Shown here: piece after piece, positions 36,226 to 47,829 of the stretch
Numbering within the stretch: position 1 is the first letter of the stretch
Layout of the letters: each line of letters opens with the position of its first letter
Assembly: GCA_026018925.1 (NCBI GenBank)
Contig: JAKSZU010000003.1
Coordinates: forward strand, 3,051,867-3,115,866
Origin: Tupaia tana
Taxonomy: Eukaryota > Chordata > Mammalia > Scandentia > Tupaiidae
Direction: 5' to 3'
DNA length: 64,000 bases
The notes under the pieces: generated by a model
Seen by the model: the letters and a program-made list of their open reading frames with translations, nothing else
Told to the model about the DNA's origin: nothing
The model's database searches: none
Made by a program: the position numbers and the translations under genes

Positions 36226-37138
36226 CATTCTTCTCTCTTATTACAAGTTACACAGACTTTCCTGGATGATTCATACCACTCAGAGCCCCTCCTGCAGCTG
36301 GTGGGCTTTAAGAATGACGACGATGATTAATTACTGCCGCAGACACGGAAACAGCCTCCGCCCCCTTCAAACTCTGTCCTCGCTGCCACTTGGGTGCGCT
36401 GATGACCTGCACTGAGGGTTCTCGGGACCAGTGGGCAGGGCTGTTCCCGGGCGCACCCACCTGCCTAAAGACGGAGCCTCTGAAAGGGACTTGGCTTCAC
36501 GAATCCCCTCCCGAGAAGTTCCCCTCCCGAGAAGTTCGTGAACCAGGGAACAGGAAGCACCGGATCCAGGAGAGAGGCTGGAGGCTCCCCTCCTCTCCTG
36601 AGGGCCCTCCTCTGTTAGCTCAGAGGCTGTCACCTGCAGAACGAGGCGGCCTTCCCCACAGCCGCTGCCTGGCCTGACCCCGGCTCTGTGCCCACCCCAC
36701 AGGACCACTTCCCCGCAGGGCCGCTGCCTGGCCTGACCCCGGCTCTGTGCCCTCCCCGAGGGACCACTTCCCCGCAGGGCCGCTGCCTGGCCTGACCCCG
36801 GCTGTGTGTCCTCCCCGCAGGGCCGCCTCCTTCCCTCCGTATCAGAGCTGCTCTAGCTCAGTCTTCTGACTCCCTTCGAGTTTCACGTTGGGGGGACTCC
36901 TGCACCTGCACACGCAGCTACGATGGGGTCTCTCCGTTACTCCGTCTGTGCCAGTTTAAGTGGAGCCCTGCCCAGGAGCCTTGCAGGGTGGAGAGAGGCC
37001 GGAGGTCCTCCCCTCATCACAGATCTCAGCACCGGCTCCCAGGACCCAGTTCCTTACCTGGCCCTCGCACACACCTGTGTGTCCTCCGCACCCGCCTTTT
37101 GCATGGCAGCTCCTAGTCCCCTACCCAGGGGAGGTGGT
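36226..37138. other. intronic; contains a 59-bp array
   Basis: GC-rich. Besides the 59-bp array at 36662-36829 nothing is recognised. Confidence 0.5.
36662..36829. repeat. 59-bp minisatellite, about 2.8 copies
   Basis: ccgctgcctggcctgacccc starts at 36662, 36721 and 36780, exactly 59 bases apart. Copies differ at a few bases. Confidence 0.95.
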
Positions 37139-37400
37139 TTGTTTTTATTTATTTATTTAGTTAGTTACTTTTGCTATAGGGCACGTGCGCTCGCTGGAGA
37201 GAAAGAGGGAGAGAAAGCTACAGTGCGGACGCACCCCTCGGGGATGGCCACACCACAGTCCCTTCTACATTCCTCTCAGGATCTTGGGCACGTGTGTACA
37301 CGTGTCTGAAGCGTCTCTCAAACTGACAGGTCTGGGATTTGAACGTGCAGTCAGCCGTGTGGGATCCAGTGCATTAACCTCCAAGTCTCTTGCTGGCTCC
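37139..37400 (-). mobile_element. tRNA-derived SINE, long form
   Basis: Antisense: (TTTA)n, ttgctatagggcacgtgcgc, gggatggccacaccacagtc, head near ttgctggctcc. Confidence 0.92.
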
Positions 37401-38263
37401 AACTGGAGGTTCTTCCCCATCTCACCTTCCACGTTCCTTCAGGCTGGAGGACGGGATGGGGTCCTATCCTTCCTAAGCTCTTCCTCCGCTCTCCCGTGAT
37501 TCCCTGGGGTCTCTCCTCCTCCCTCTGCTGAAGCACGAGTGCCGTCCTCAACCCTCGCTGTCTCCGCCACCTTGCATTTATTTCCCACCAACCACACCGG
37601 CTCCTGCTGCCTCCTGAGCTCAGGCTTCTCGGTGCCTCAGGCTCCTGACCCAAGGGGACGGCTAAAGGCCGCAAACCGTGGGTTCCGCTGTCCCTGCCTA
37701 TGGCCCGACGACTTCGCTGCCCTGTGGCCGAGACCTCGCGGTTTAGGGAAGTAACCACTCCTTTGGAAATGCCCTCGACTCCTGATCTCACTCCCCACCA
37801 AAGCCCCAGCCCAGGCGACGCCAACTGTGAGGTGCTGGGAGGTGGGCAGATGACCCCGGCAGAGGGCAGAGGTGCAGCTGGGCTGCCTCATTCCGAGCCT
37901 CACCCAGCAGAGATGGCGTCGGCGTCGGGAGGTGTACTCCCCTGCACCCCAGCTGCTGTCGCACGCGTCTTCCATCTCCGGACCACACTCTCCCCCACTC
38001 CTCTGTCATCATTTTCAACAAGTGGCCTTATCTCACAGTTTCCTGGCAAGACACTAAAGGCTGTATTGGAAGAAACCGTGATCCTTCCCCCACCGAGCCC
38101 ACGGCAGACCTGCCACACTGTTGTTACCACCCTCCCTACTACTGCAGGGAAGCACTCCTGGGAGCACGCGGCCAGCTCGGGGGCCCCGCGGTGGGTGGGC
38201 CCAGTCTCTGACGGGAGGGAGGACAGGAGGAAGGCACTGCAGCTGGGTGGAGAGAGCAAGGGT

Positions 38264-38330
38264 TGTGTGCGTGTGTGTGCGTGCGTGTGTGCACGCGTGT
38301 GTGCATGTGTGTGTGTGTGCGTGTGTGCAT
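38264..38330. repeat. alternating purine-pyrimidine tract (TG/CG/CA)
   Basis: About 67 bases of nearly perfect alternation, with gtgcacgcgtgtgtgcatgt in the middle. The composition favours left-handed DNA in principle. Confidence 0.9.
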
Positions 38331-39493
38331 GGTGGATTTGCAGGCGTGGGTAGGGGCAGCAGAGGGGATGCCACTGTTTACGTGTTTCCAGGCCACCCTG
38401 GCCATGCTGCAGAGCTCAGCCTGGGCAGGTGGCCAGAGGAGCAGAGACCGAGGAGGAGGCCACCTGTGGGGTCCCTGGTGGGGGGCTGGAGTCAAGGAAG
38501 GAGGGTGGATCCCTGCGCTGCGTGAACCACCACACACACAGGCTGTCGCCACAGCCGCCGGGCTGCGGGCTCCACGCAGCGTGGGTGCGCCTCGGGACTC
38601 CTCTCCTGCCTGTGGGTGCCCGAACACCTCTTTAGGGAGCACTCCATGCTACAAACAAGTACGTCCCAGCCCTGCAGGATCTACACTCGGAAGTACCCAC
38701 CCTTGAGCGTTATGACCCAAGCACCGTGAGCGAGACCCTCTACCTTGTACTCTGCAGCCAGGACGACACGCGTGTGCATGCACATCGCTGCCTCGGCGGC
38801 ACTTACATTTTACTGAGAGAGAGAAAGAAACATTGGGCTGCACTTTTTCTGTGGTTAAATCTGGGCTTTTAAGTTTAGTTCCAAAACCTCTATGGAAATA
38901 CTAAAAAAAAACAAGAAACAAGAAAAAAAGTTCCGTGTGGGTCAGTTTTGAACCAGGTTTGTGCTAAAACAATACAACCAGAAAAAAACCCGCAAAATGA
39001 AAAACACTAAAAACCTACCATTTCAAAAACAAGCAAAAAGCAAACAAGCACAACCGGGGACCTTCTGGAACAGGAAGCGCTCTCTTCCCATGGCCAGTCC
39101 AGGAGAGATGCGGGTCAGGGAGGGGCTCCCGGCAGCGAGGTCTTGGCTGCTGCGGGGCTCAGCCCCTGGACGGCTCCCCGAGAACTCGGCCTGCTATTAG
39201 AGCCCGCGATGCTGCGAAAGCCCGTGTAGAGCGCCTAGTGTGAGCCACGTGAAGTCACGCATTTGCGAAGTCCGTAATGAGCATTTCCAAAAATCTGCTA
39301 CAGCACGAGCCCCGAGAGGCAGGCCTAGGGCAGTCAAAGAGCGAACTACTGTTAGCAGGGTGCCCACGGCGATCTCGGCAGCTGCTAACAAGGAGAGATG
39401 GCTGGGACCGTGTCGCAGAGCTCGGCCAGAGTGAGGCTCTTCCGAGGTGGCGGTGGCGGTGCAGTGCCCTTCTAGGAAGCACCAGGAACAGCC

Positions 39494-39547
39494 CTGGTAC
39501 CAGAGCTGACCCTCTGCTTCCTGGTACCAGAGCTGACCCTCTGCTTC
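39494..39547. repeat. 27-bp perfect tandem duplication
   Basis: ctggtaccagagctgaccct plus ctgcttc occurs twice, at 39494 and 39521. Confidence 0.95.
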
Positions 39548-40051
39548 CAGAGGAGGCTAAATGACTGGATCCAGGCACCCACCACAGTAGCAGCCGCCGT
39601 TCAAATGCGGTCTGCCCGCGAAGGCGCCCGCGGCCGGTGTGCAGAGCTCTCGGCTCTGAGGTTAGCCACACGGAAACGTGGAGGCTCGCCCAGCTCCGAC
39701 CGGCTGTTCCCAAAGCTGGCCCTGGAGAGAAGCCACGGATGACACAGAAAGATGCCCAACCGCACAGGACGGACAGACTGCCATGGCTCCTCCTGGGCAG
39801 ACTTCGCCGTCGGTGGCGGAAGGCAGGAGCTGCTGCAAACAGCAGACCCACCAATGGCAGGGCACAGGACCCACGCATGCAGGACTACCGATCCAATTTC
39901 TGAGGGTGATTCACGGCGGGCTCGATGACCGATGGCCGAGCCCTTATGTCACATTCATGGAGTCTCAGATCACTTTAAAAAACTAATTCTGGAGACAGGG
40001 ATAAAGGGCAACCCCTGCAGCTGCCCTGGCGATTCTGAAGCAGTGGGTTTG

Positions 40052-40180
40052 CCTCTCCACACGCGTTAGGCCCGGCCTCTCCACACGTGTGAGACCCGGC
40101 CTCTCCACGCACGTTAGGCCCGGCCTCTCCATGCGTGTTAGACCCGGCCCCTCCACGCGTGTTAGACCTGGCCTCGCCAC
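40052..40180. repeat. 24-bp minisatellite, about 5.3 copies
   Basis: cctctccacacgcgttaggc plus ccgg, five full units then cctcgccac. It is 8 codons long, so the minus strand reads a repeat such as GLTRVERP. Mutations concentrate in the acgcgttag part, mostly at CpG. Confidence 0.95.
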
Positions 40181-41421
40181 AATGGTGCTTTTCAGTGTTA
40201 CGTGAATCCCCAACTTCACCCTTAGGTGGCAAAACAGGCCACACCGACTTACGCGAGGGCAGACTAAGAGTTAGAGGTTTATCGAATGTGAAAACTGCTT
40301 CAAATTCCTGCCCTGGAAAGCTCGTGGTCAGATTGTCTTTCTCAGGATCGAGCAGGAGCGACCTCTCGGGCAGTGGAGGAGCGGGTGGGGTGGTGATGGC
40401 TGATCCCAAGAACCTGCACACCCACCCTCGCCTCTGGGGACGAAGCTTGGAGCGGTTGTCCCACTTCCTGCTCTGACAGCAGCATCAGCCACCAGCTTTA
40501 AGGAAAATGGAAGAGGGAGAAGACCTGTGTGAAAACCAGGATGGGAAATGGTGTAAGTGCAGGAGACTCAGGAAAGGGCCGCTTTCTTCCTCTGCAGGAA
40601 GGACGAAGGCCTAGAGGCTGTGATGGCTCCGGGCACCTGGACCGTCTCCTGAGCTGCTGGAGACGGCCTGGCCGCGGGACGCTGGGGACGGTGACACTGG
40701 TGTGAGGGTGCGCCAACTCCGGAGCCACCGTCTGCATTTGGGCCCCAGAATTTGACCAGCAGCCCATGAGTAAGGGACCTCTCTGCTACAGTGCGACCCT
40801 AGAGGGCCACGAGGACAGCAAGGCTTCTCGGGGCTTGCCTTTACTTCACAGAGCCCTTTAGGAGACGCACCAGAAACTCGAGCTGTCTGCCCGCATCTAG
40901 TGGCCAAAGATTCCCGCTCTACACGAGCTTACTGGCAACTCGGGACGTAAAAAGCCGGTCTTTCACTTGTGTTCTTTAGAGATCATAGTAAGAGTGCGCT
41001 CCTGCGGATTTATGTGGGATCATCCACGCTCTGAGCGTCAATATATAATAGAAATTAAAATGTAGAGAGAGCCCACTGTCTATCAAGACCCAGGTCTGGC
41101 ATCTTCTACATTATTCATTTTTTGGAGAAGGCTCAGGTAAGTTATTCCGCACACTGGTTCCTAACATCCCGAGTTACTCAAGAGCTCGTTCCCTCCATTT
41201 CTGTGGTAGAAAACTGGAAGTCGTCCAGCCCACCCTGGGCCCCTGCAGTCACCACAGAGGAGTGACGGGGGCTGGGTCTTCCTGCCTCTCAGTCCAGCGC
41301 GGCTCCAGACAACTGTGCCTGCTCCCCCTGCCTCTCTAACTTCTTGGACGTTGGGATCACATGGGAACGAAAGGAGCTCACTCCACAGACAGGCTGCGTC
41401 CTGCACCAACAGACGGATGGC

Positions 41422-41738
41422 CAGGGACCGTGTGTATGTCAGGGACCGAGGGCACGCCAGGGACCGTGCGCACGCCAGGGACCAAGGGCACGCCAGGGAC
41501 TGTGTGCACGCCAGGGACCGAGGGCACGCCAGGGACTGTGCACATGCCAGGGACTGTGTGTACGCCAGGGACCGTGTGTACGTCAGGGACCAAGTGCACG
41601 CCAGGGACCGTGCACACGCCAGGGACTGAAGACATGCCAGGGACTATGTGCACGCCAGGGACTGAGTACACACCAGGGACGGTGTGCACGCCAGGGACCG
41701 AGGACACACCAGGGACCTAGGACATGCCAGGGACATGC
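41422..41738. repeat. 18-bp minisatellite, about 17.6 copies
   Basis: cagggaccgtgtgcacgc and variants repeat every 18 bases. cagggac is nearly invariant and the second half varies (gtgtgcacg, gagggcacg, gtgcacatg). The period of 6 codons keeps several frames open, giving 104-170-codon frames such as ARDRGH repeats. Confidence 0.96.
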
Positions 41739-44576
41739 TTCCTCATTCAGGACTCTGCAGGGAGCTGGGTGGCCTTCAAAACAGCCAGCATCCGAAGATC
41801 TTGCTCCCTGGTGTTCTGATAAGAAGTCCCCTCCCCTCACTAGTGGGCTGACCTAGTGACTGTGTCTGATGAGTAGAATATGGTAGGAGTGGGGAGTGGG
41901 GGTGCTGTCACTCCCGGCATCAGGTCACAAGAAGGGCAATGCCATCTTGCTGACGTTCTTCCTCTGGCTCTTTTTAAGTTTATTGATTTATGTCTTAGAG
42001 AGAGACAGAGTCAGTCACCCAACACAAGGTCCCCACACCGCAACCCACCCCAGTCCCCCGGCCTGGCCACGTGAGTTTGCTGCTGTGCCGCTTTCTGCCT
42101 GCTGCACCGATAAAGCAAGTGCTGGGTTCGAGCTGCCGGGGGGAGGCTCAGGGTGGGAGCGCCTGGGGACAGGCGCTGAGCCAGTGAGAAATCCGGCAGC
42201 CATGCTGACCTGAGCCCCGTCAGCACCCACAAGTGAGCTTGGACAGGGGTCCTTGCCCAGCCTCGGGGGACCCTGAGTCAGAGCATCCGCTGGCCTGAGC
42301 CCGAGTTTCTGATCTGTAGAAACTGAGGCAACAACTTGGTGTGGGGACACCAAACCTGGCACTAATCTGTCGTGCAGCTTCAGAAAACTTGGACAGCGTG
42401 GTGGATACACAGCGCCCCATTCAGTCACCAAGTGACTACGCGACTGGCTGGGAACACTGTTCCGCTGCGACAAGACAACCATCCCCACAGACTCCTGTAC
42501 AGTGACGGGGGTCTTCAACTCTCAGTGGCGCTTGCGGAACAGACACTCAAAGGAAAATATTTTCAACATATGTATTCTCTTTGGAAGCCACAAAATATAT
42601 TACAATTTTAAAATGAATGAAGATAATGAATTTTAAATTCTTCTTTTCCTCCTCCCAAAAGAGTTTTGGAAGCATTCACAGTTGTTGGTTACGTCTCAGG
42701 ATAGTCACACGGCTGTTCTACGTCGGGAGGTCTTTGTAAGGCAATCCCCCACTAGGATGTTATTGCTCTAGTCTCTAAATTCAAAGTTAAAAACAATGAC
42801 CATTTCCCCAATGGGTAGCTCAGGTTGAGAGAGTCCTTCAAAACACTAAGAAGCGTTCTGAAGTTCCATGTTCAAAATAAAACTCGTTTAGCAAACGTGG
42901 GCTCTTTGGAGCAGAAATGACGCTTTGAGAGTTAACGCATCGGTCTAAATAAACAATTTCGCATACCGGGGGCCGGTGCCATGTACGTGAAGCACGATGT
43001 TCACATCCAGACATACCAGCTACAGACCAAAGACACCTAACGCCTAGAAAAACGAGAAACTACGCTCGGGCTCCTTTTCCTCAAATCCACTGGATAGCTG
43101 ACATTTTAAATACTGCTTTTAAAGAGGTTTTTTTTTTGTTTGTTTGTTTTTTAAAGATGAGCTCTCACTCTGCCGTAATCCCCCCCCATAGCTGGACTGC
43201 TGCTCCTGTGCCACTGCACCCGCTTCAGGTCGGGTGGGGACCTGGGCCTCCACGTGGCCTCGGCCCGCAGAGCAGTGGCATCTGGGCACAAGCCACCTCA
43301 ACGGGGCTAATGGGTACTTCTGACGCTGTCAGTAAAACGTGGCACTGACAGTTGAAACCAGCTACTTGGTGGGTGTGCAGGGACATTCGCCGGATTACAG
43401 ACTTATACGACAGGCGTTTGTAGGAGAAAAGTGCGTTCACTAGCACATCCCACATGTTCAGCACGGACACGGACGCCGCAGAGATCTGTTTCCTGTCTCT
43501 GTAGAGCGTGTGCCGGGTAGAGCTCCGAGTACCCGGAGCCATCTTGGTCAGTGCTAGGCGGGTCAGTGGGAAGATAGCACCATGCACAATGGTCGGCCCC
43601 GGATGTGTGCCAGTCACCACGCTGGGCTGGGGGAGGCTGGGAGAGAAAAGCCCGTCCAGCCCTGCCGTGAGCAGCTGTCAGTGTGAAAATGGCAAATGAA
43701 TCTGTCCACGCTGAACAGCTGGAAGTGACAGGAAGCTGCGACTCGTCTGGAATGGGAGCAGAGATACACAGTGGGTGTGACGCGGATTAAACTGACAGCC
43801 TCCTTCTGCCGGTTCTCCTTGAGACACTGGCCTGCTCTTGGTCTCTCTGGTGAGATGTTGTTATTTCCCCATTCCTCTCACTCACGTGCTGCATGGGACA
43901 CCTCTTAGAGACCACGCACACCTGCCACTGCTGGGGTGGCTGATTCCACGCAGGCGTCCGTCAGCCTCAGGCCGACAGCTGGCAGTCCTCACATCCAGCC
44001 AGACACAGTCGCCCAACCGCCTGCACACACGTGGACCCGAGAGGTGGGCGACCTGTGCTCACCGGACCACCCTCACCAAGAGAGGCCGAAGCCCAGGGGC
44101 GGTGCTGCCCTGTCGGCCCCTCGCAGGCAGACGGCTCCCAGACGCACTGCATAAGGCCCAGTCGGTCGCGCGTGCACACAGTGGCCCGTATTAGGAAGAG
44201 CCCTGACCCTGGGGACCCGCGATGTCCCAGGCCACTGCTGCGGCAGGCAGCAAGAGGAGCAGCAGCCAGGAGGACGGTAATTATCTGGAGTTGGTGTGGA
44301 ACACGTGGGTTTTTTCAGTGCAATGGTAATCAACATGTTAAAACTTTATTGCTAGTTAGACATCTACGCAAACAAATGAAAAGAGTTCAGTAATTGGACA
44401 GTTGGTTCATACTAAAACCGTTTCATGACCGTCTTTTTAATGAAAAGTGGAATTGATTCCTATAAACGAGATACACCGGCTGCCTCTGGTACAGGCATGA
44501 GGGCAGGGTCAGCACAGATCCAGAGAGAAAGTCTGGCTTCTTTACAGCTGGACTGGAATCACAGACCTTTCTTTCT

Positions 44577-44848
44577 TTTTCTTTTTTAATGCCAGAGGGT
44601 GTGTTCATTTGCACGTGCGTGCACAACAGAAAGAGAGAGATTGAGAGAAAGCACCCCCCAGGGGCTTGGTCATGCTAACTCTGAAATCCTTTTCCTCCAG
44701 TCCTCTAGAATGTCTAGATCTGGACATGGACGCATGAGCCTCGTGTGCTTTCCAGGCCAACATGGCTGGGACTCGAACCCCCATCGGGCATGTGGGTTCT
44801 AGCTTCCTCTGTGCGGTACTTAACCGCTGAACTATGGGGCCAGCCCTG
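44577..44848 (-). mobile_element. tRNA-derived SINE, distinct diverged subfamily
   Basis: Antisense: poly(T)/AG-rich left end, gggactcgaacccccatcgg at the T-loop and ttaaccgctgaactatgggg at the head. The head differs from the main family (ccccatagttcagcggttaa when reversed). Confidence 0.82.
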
Positions 44849-47150
44849 GACCCACATATCATAATGCCCACTCAGGAGCTACTGTGTAACTCATGAGACG
44901 AGCAAAAGCTTCAAAATATCCTGCAGCAAAGAAATGTGTATAGCTTTGTTTAACTAGAGTCCCCAAATTTATTTGAAAATGGAAACTATAACAAAAACCT
45001 ACAGTAGGCTAATCTACTGTAATTACTATTAGTGATTAATGATTATACTGCTAATATGCTATTAATAATGATTGATACTGAGCTTCGGAAGTCTTGGTCT
45101 AGTCCACTTATTCCACATTATAGACCAATACCCTTCCCTTGAAACCCACTCCTCTTTTCTAAAATCATGTGCATCTTTCTTTATTCTGTTAGAAAGCTCT
45201 TCCTAATATCTAACTCCAGATTCTTAAGCAGAACCCCAAGCTCTTCCCTTTCCAACTGTCCTTCAGAAGAACGAAGAATACTTCCTTGGATAGACGTGCA
45301 TAGCAAATGCTCAGTACTTGAAAATTATTATGGGTTATTCCATTTAATCGATAGATTTTGATAGATTTTTGAGGAAATGAACTGGGAACTGTCTCAGTCC
45401 ACATACTGCTGAGTGGGGAGGGGACCCAGGTCCCTGCAGCTTGGGTTCTGCAGGGTTCAGACTCACAGTTAGCACAACAGTTAATGCCCAAGGCTACCTT
45501 GGGCACTGGGACCCAGGCGGTCTTTGGGACAGAGGAGGGAACTGGTGGGGAACACCACGCACAGGACAGGGCCTAGGAGGACAGGGCACCCCAGGGTGCG
45601 GGGGAGCTCCTCCCTGTGACAGTGGAGAATGGGCGAGGAGCTTCACTGTGGTGTCTAGCGTCAGGTGCACATAACCTCATGAGGTCCCCACCCACTGCGG
45701 GGGTGCTCCAAGGACCAAGACCCCCCTGGAAGGTGACCTGATGTGTCTTTCCATGCTTTTCCCACTCAGCTGCTGGCGGTGCCTCCCGGAGAAACGCGGA
45801 ACGCATCTATAAAAGCCTTTGAGTATCTGCTGAGGCTGCTGAAGAGTCTCTTTCTTTCTTTTTTTTTAAATAAATACCCAGATTACATTTCTGGCAGCTT
45901 CCAAGGGGGTGCGGTGAAAGGAGCGGACAGTCTATGAGCATCAGGCCCCGTGCCCCAAGAGCCAGGGGCACAGGCAGGGTGGGTGTAGAAAACACAGCCC
46001 CACCTTAGGTGCCGCCTTTAGAATGTCAAACTCGCCAGCTGCTCTCCGACACCCAAAGACGCCCAATTGTTCCAAAGAATTCAGAGAGAGAATTAAAACT
46101 TAAATATAACATATTCAAAATGTCTGAAAATGAAAAACTGAAAAGAGAATTTAAAAAATCTACTTTTGGAAGAATAAAGTTGAAATAATCGCCTCTCAAT
46201 AATCTAGCTGTCTAGCCCACTTTGTAAAGAAATCACGCAGTTCTAGAAATGGCCTTGCACATCTATGGGAACAGACCCGCCAGTTCCCCAGTGGGACATG
46301 AGCCCAAAGCCTGCCCTGTGTAGTCTCTCTGAGGAAGCACTCTGACCCGCAGGTGTCCCTCGTCCCCGGGGGATTCAGGAAGCTCTAATTGAATCGGTTC
46401 CAGAAGGACCCGAAAGGCAGCAGGACGCCATGTTGTCTTGGCTAGAGAATAAAGTTCCTAAAACTTCCACTTCTTAGGTTGCCCATCTCTTCCAAGCAGA
46501 ACGTCTGCTCCACTTGGACAAATCAATTTCACCATCTAGCTTGTTTAAAATGAAAAGGCCAAATGAAATTTAAATATCAGCCTGTTAAAAGGAAAAAAAA
46601 ATAAAAAAAGGAAGAGAAAATAGAGACTGAGGCTTAGGAAGTTTAAGGCTGCTACTAAAGGCCAGGATGGAATTTTACGGAAAATTTCCGCGAGACTCTC
46701 ATCTGTGAAGTGCTAAAAATAGGGACCTGGGTGATGAAGTGTCATTGCAGCTCCGCACTGGAGCACTCCGACGGCCCGGAGGTAACTGCCGTGCTATTTT
46801 AGCTTCGGGAGAACCGGGAGTTATTTTTTGTTCTTAGAATAAAATTTACAGTTTGAGAAAATGGCAAAACATTTTTTCACAAAAGGGTGAATAAATCTCT
46901 ATGAGCAGACAAATTCTCACCATCTCAACAAGAAAGCCCTATGAACCAGTCTCTCAAATGAGGGATCATCTTGTTCCTGCCCGGGAGGCTTTGACACCTT
47001 TCCCGGTCCCAGGTGGCAGTCCCTCTGCCAGAGACTGCCGGGGCCCAGGAGATGGTGCAGAGCTCAGTGTCCCAGGAACGAAGGTTCAAGGACAAACTGA
47101 GTGAGGGATGGGGTAAAGAAAGGAATCTGTTGGAGACAGCCCAGGGCAGC
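44849..47150. other. intronic sequence just downstream of the DPP6 exon
   Basis: No SINE or L1 recognised over about 2.3 kb next to the exon. AT-richer at 44900-45400 and 46050-46900. No coding similarity apart from the exon. Confidence 0.5.
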
Positions 47151-47156
47151 ACTCAC
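47151..47156 (-). other. DPP6: DPP6 5' splice site
   Basis: The minus strand reads CCC|gtgagt, a near-consensus donor, directly after the 25th codon. Confidence 0.92.
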
Positions 47157-47231
47157 GGGCTCCACGTTGTACGAGAACAGCGCGTACTGACGGTCAGGGG
47201 ATATTTCGTATCTGACGGCTCGGAGCGACTC
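47157..47231 (-). CDS. DPP6: DPP6 internal coding exon (25 codons)
   Basis: Reading right to left, the 75 bases give exactly 25 codons with no stop and whole codons at both ends (phase 0-0). The peptide contains RYEISPDR and ALFSYNVEP and matches the stretch I recall in human DPP6 with two conservative differences (Val for Ile in RAVRYEI, Gln for Glu in PDRQYAL). The DPP10 counterpart differs at most positions (SPDLKYVLLAYDV), and DPP4 has SPDGQFILLEYN. DPP6 is a type II membrane protein of the S9B family that has lost the catalytic serine. It binds Kv4 channels in neurons and speeds their gating. This exon encodes part of an early blade of the extracellular beta-propeller, roughly residues 180-205 of the long isoform (counted from memory). 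No N-glycosylation sequon lies inside it. The neighbouring exons are not visible in the window, so the gene is partial here. Confidence 0.95.
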
Positions 47232-47255
47232 CTGAAAAGAAAACAAGAAGGTTTA
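47232..47255 (-). other. DPP6: DPP6 3' splice site (polypyrimidine tract and AG)
   Basis: On the minus strand the bases just before the exon read cttcttgttttcttttcag, a strong pyrimidine tract ending in AG at 47232-47233. This fixes the exon start at 47231. I could not pick a convincing branch point. Confidence 0.9.
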
Positions 47256-47471
47256 CAGTGCATTGAGGGTTTCACATATAACAGTGCAGAATCCCCTAGT
47301 TAGAAACTGGTAACATTAAAAATGGCTAGATCCTTTTTTATTAGCTGAATAATAATCATTTAATAGATTTTTTCACGTTTCATTAGTATTCTTTTCAAAT
47401 TTCAACCATTCGGCATTTATTCTATCCACTGAAACAAATCAGTAGAGATAAACATAAAAACAAATAACCCA

Positions 47472-47626
47472 GGGGGCCAGCAGGTGGCGTGGTGGTTAAG
47501 GCACTGGACTCCCACATGGCCAGTTGCAGTTTGAGGCCTAGGCTTGCACACTTGCTTTCTCACTTCCCCCTCTCTCTGTCTCTAGCGAATGCATGTGCCC
47601 TACAGCAAATTAAAAAATAATAATAA
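47472..47626 (+). mobile_element. tRNA-derived SINE, short form (first of a head-to-tail pair)
   Basis: gggggccagcaggtggcgtg head, CT body, gcatgtgccctacagcaaat end. Its A-rich tail abuts the next copy. Confidence 0.95.
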
Positions 47627-47829
47627 GGGGCCGGCAGGTAGCGTGGTGGTTAAGGCTGCTGGACTCCCACATGGCTGACCATGGTTTGAATCCAGGACCA
47701 GGAGGCTTGCTTTTTCACTTTCTCTCTGTCCCTTTCTGTCTTTCTCTCTTGGTTTGTCCCTCTCTGGTCAAATTAAAATAAATAAATAAAGTTAAATAAA
47801 GTAATTATTTAAAAAAAAGAAAAAAAATG
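47627..47829 (+). mobile_element. tRNA-derived SINE, short form (second of the pair)
   Basis: ggggccggcaggtagcgtgg head, ctctggtcaaattaaaataa end with a long A-rich tail. The two copies differ in their 3' ends, so they are two subfamilies side by side, not a simple duplication. Confidence 0.95.

Larger units (their letters stand above)
37401..44576. other. GC-rich, SINE-free intronic block, third part
   Basis: About 7.2 kb with no clear SINE (a weak antisense trace lies at about 41975-42030). It holds an alternating TG/CG tract, a 27-bp duplication, the 24-bp array and the 18-bp array. No exon is recognised. Open frames of up to 217 codons are low-complexity or repeat-driven. Confidence 0.5.
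1..47156 (-). other. DPP6: DPP6 intron downstream of the exon (partial)
   Basis: All sequence left of the donor is intronic for the minus-strand gene, at least 47.1 kb and open at the left edge. By eye I saw no match for the next coding segment (residues around HSYTGYYVLSKI in human). A very short exon hidden in the GC-rich part cannot be excluded without a translated alignment. Confidence 0.8.

Noticed and set aside
41422..41738. CRISPR-like array (18-bp repeat)
   Set aside because: No unique spacers. The units are contiguous, and the context is a mammalian intron.
45070..45360. Possible exon or conserved element (attctgttagaaagctcttc and following)
   Set aside because: The frames are short and no protein similarity is recognised. 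It might be an old repeat, but I cannot assign it.
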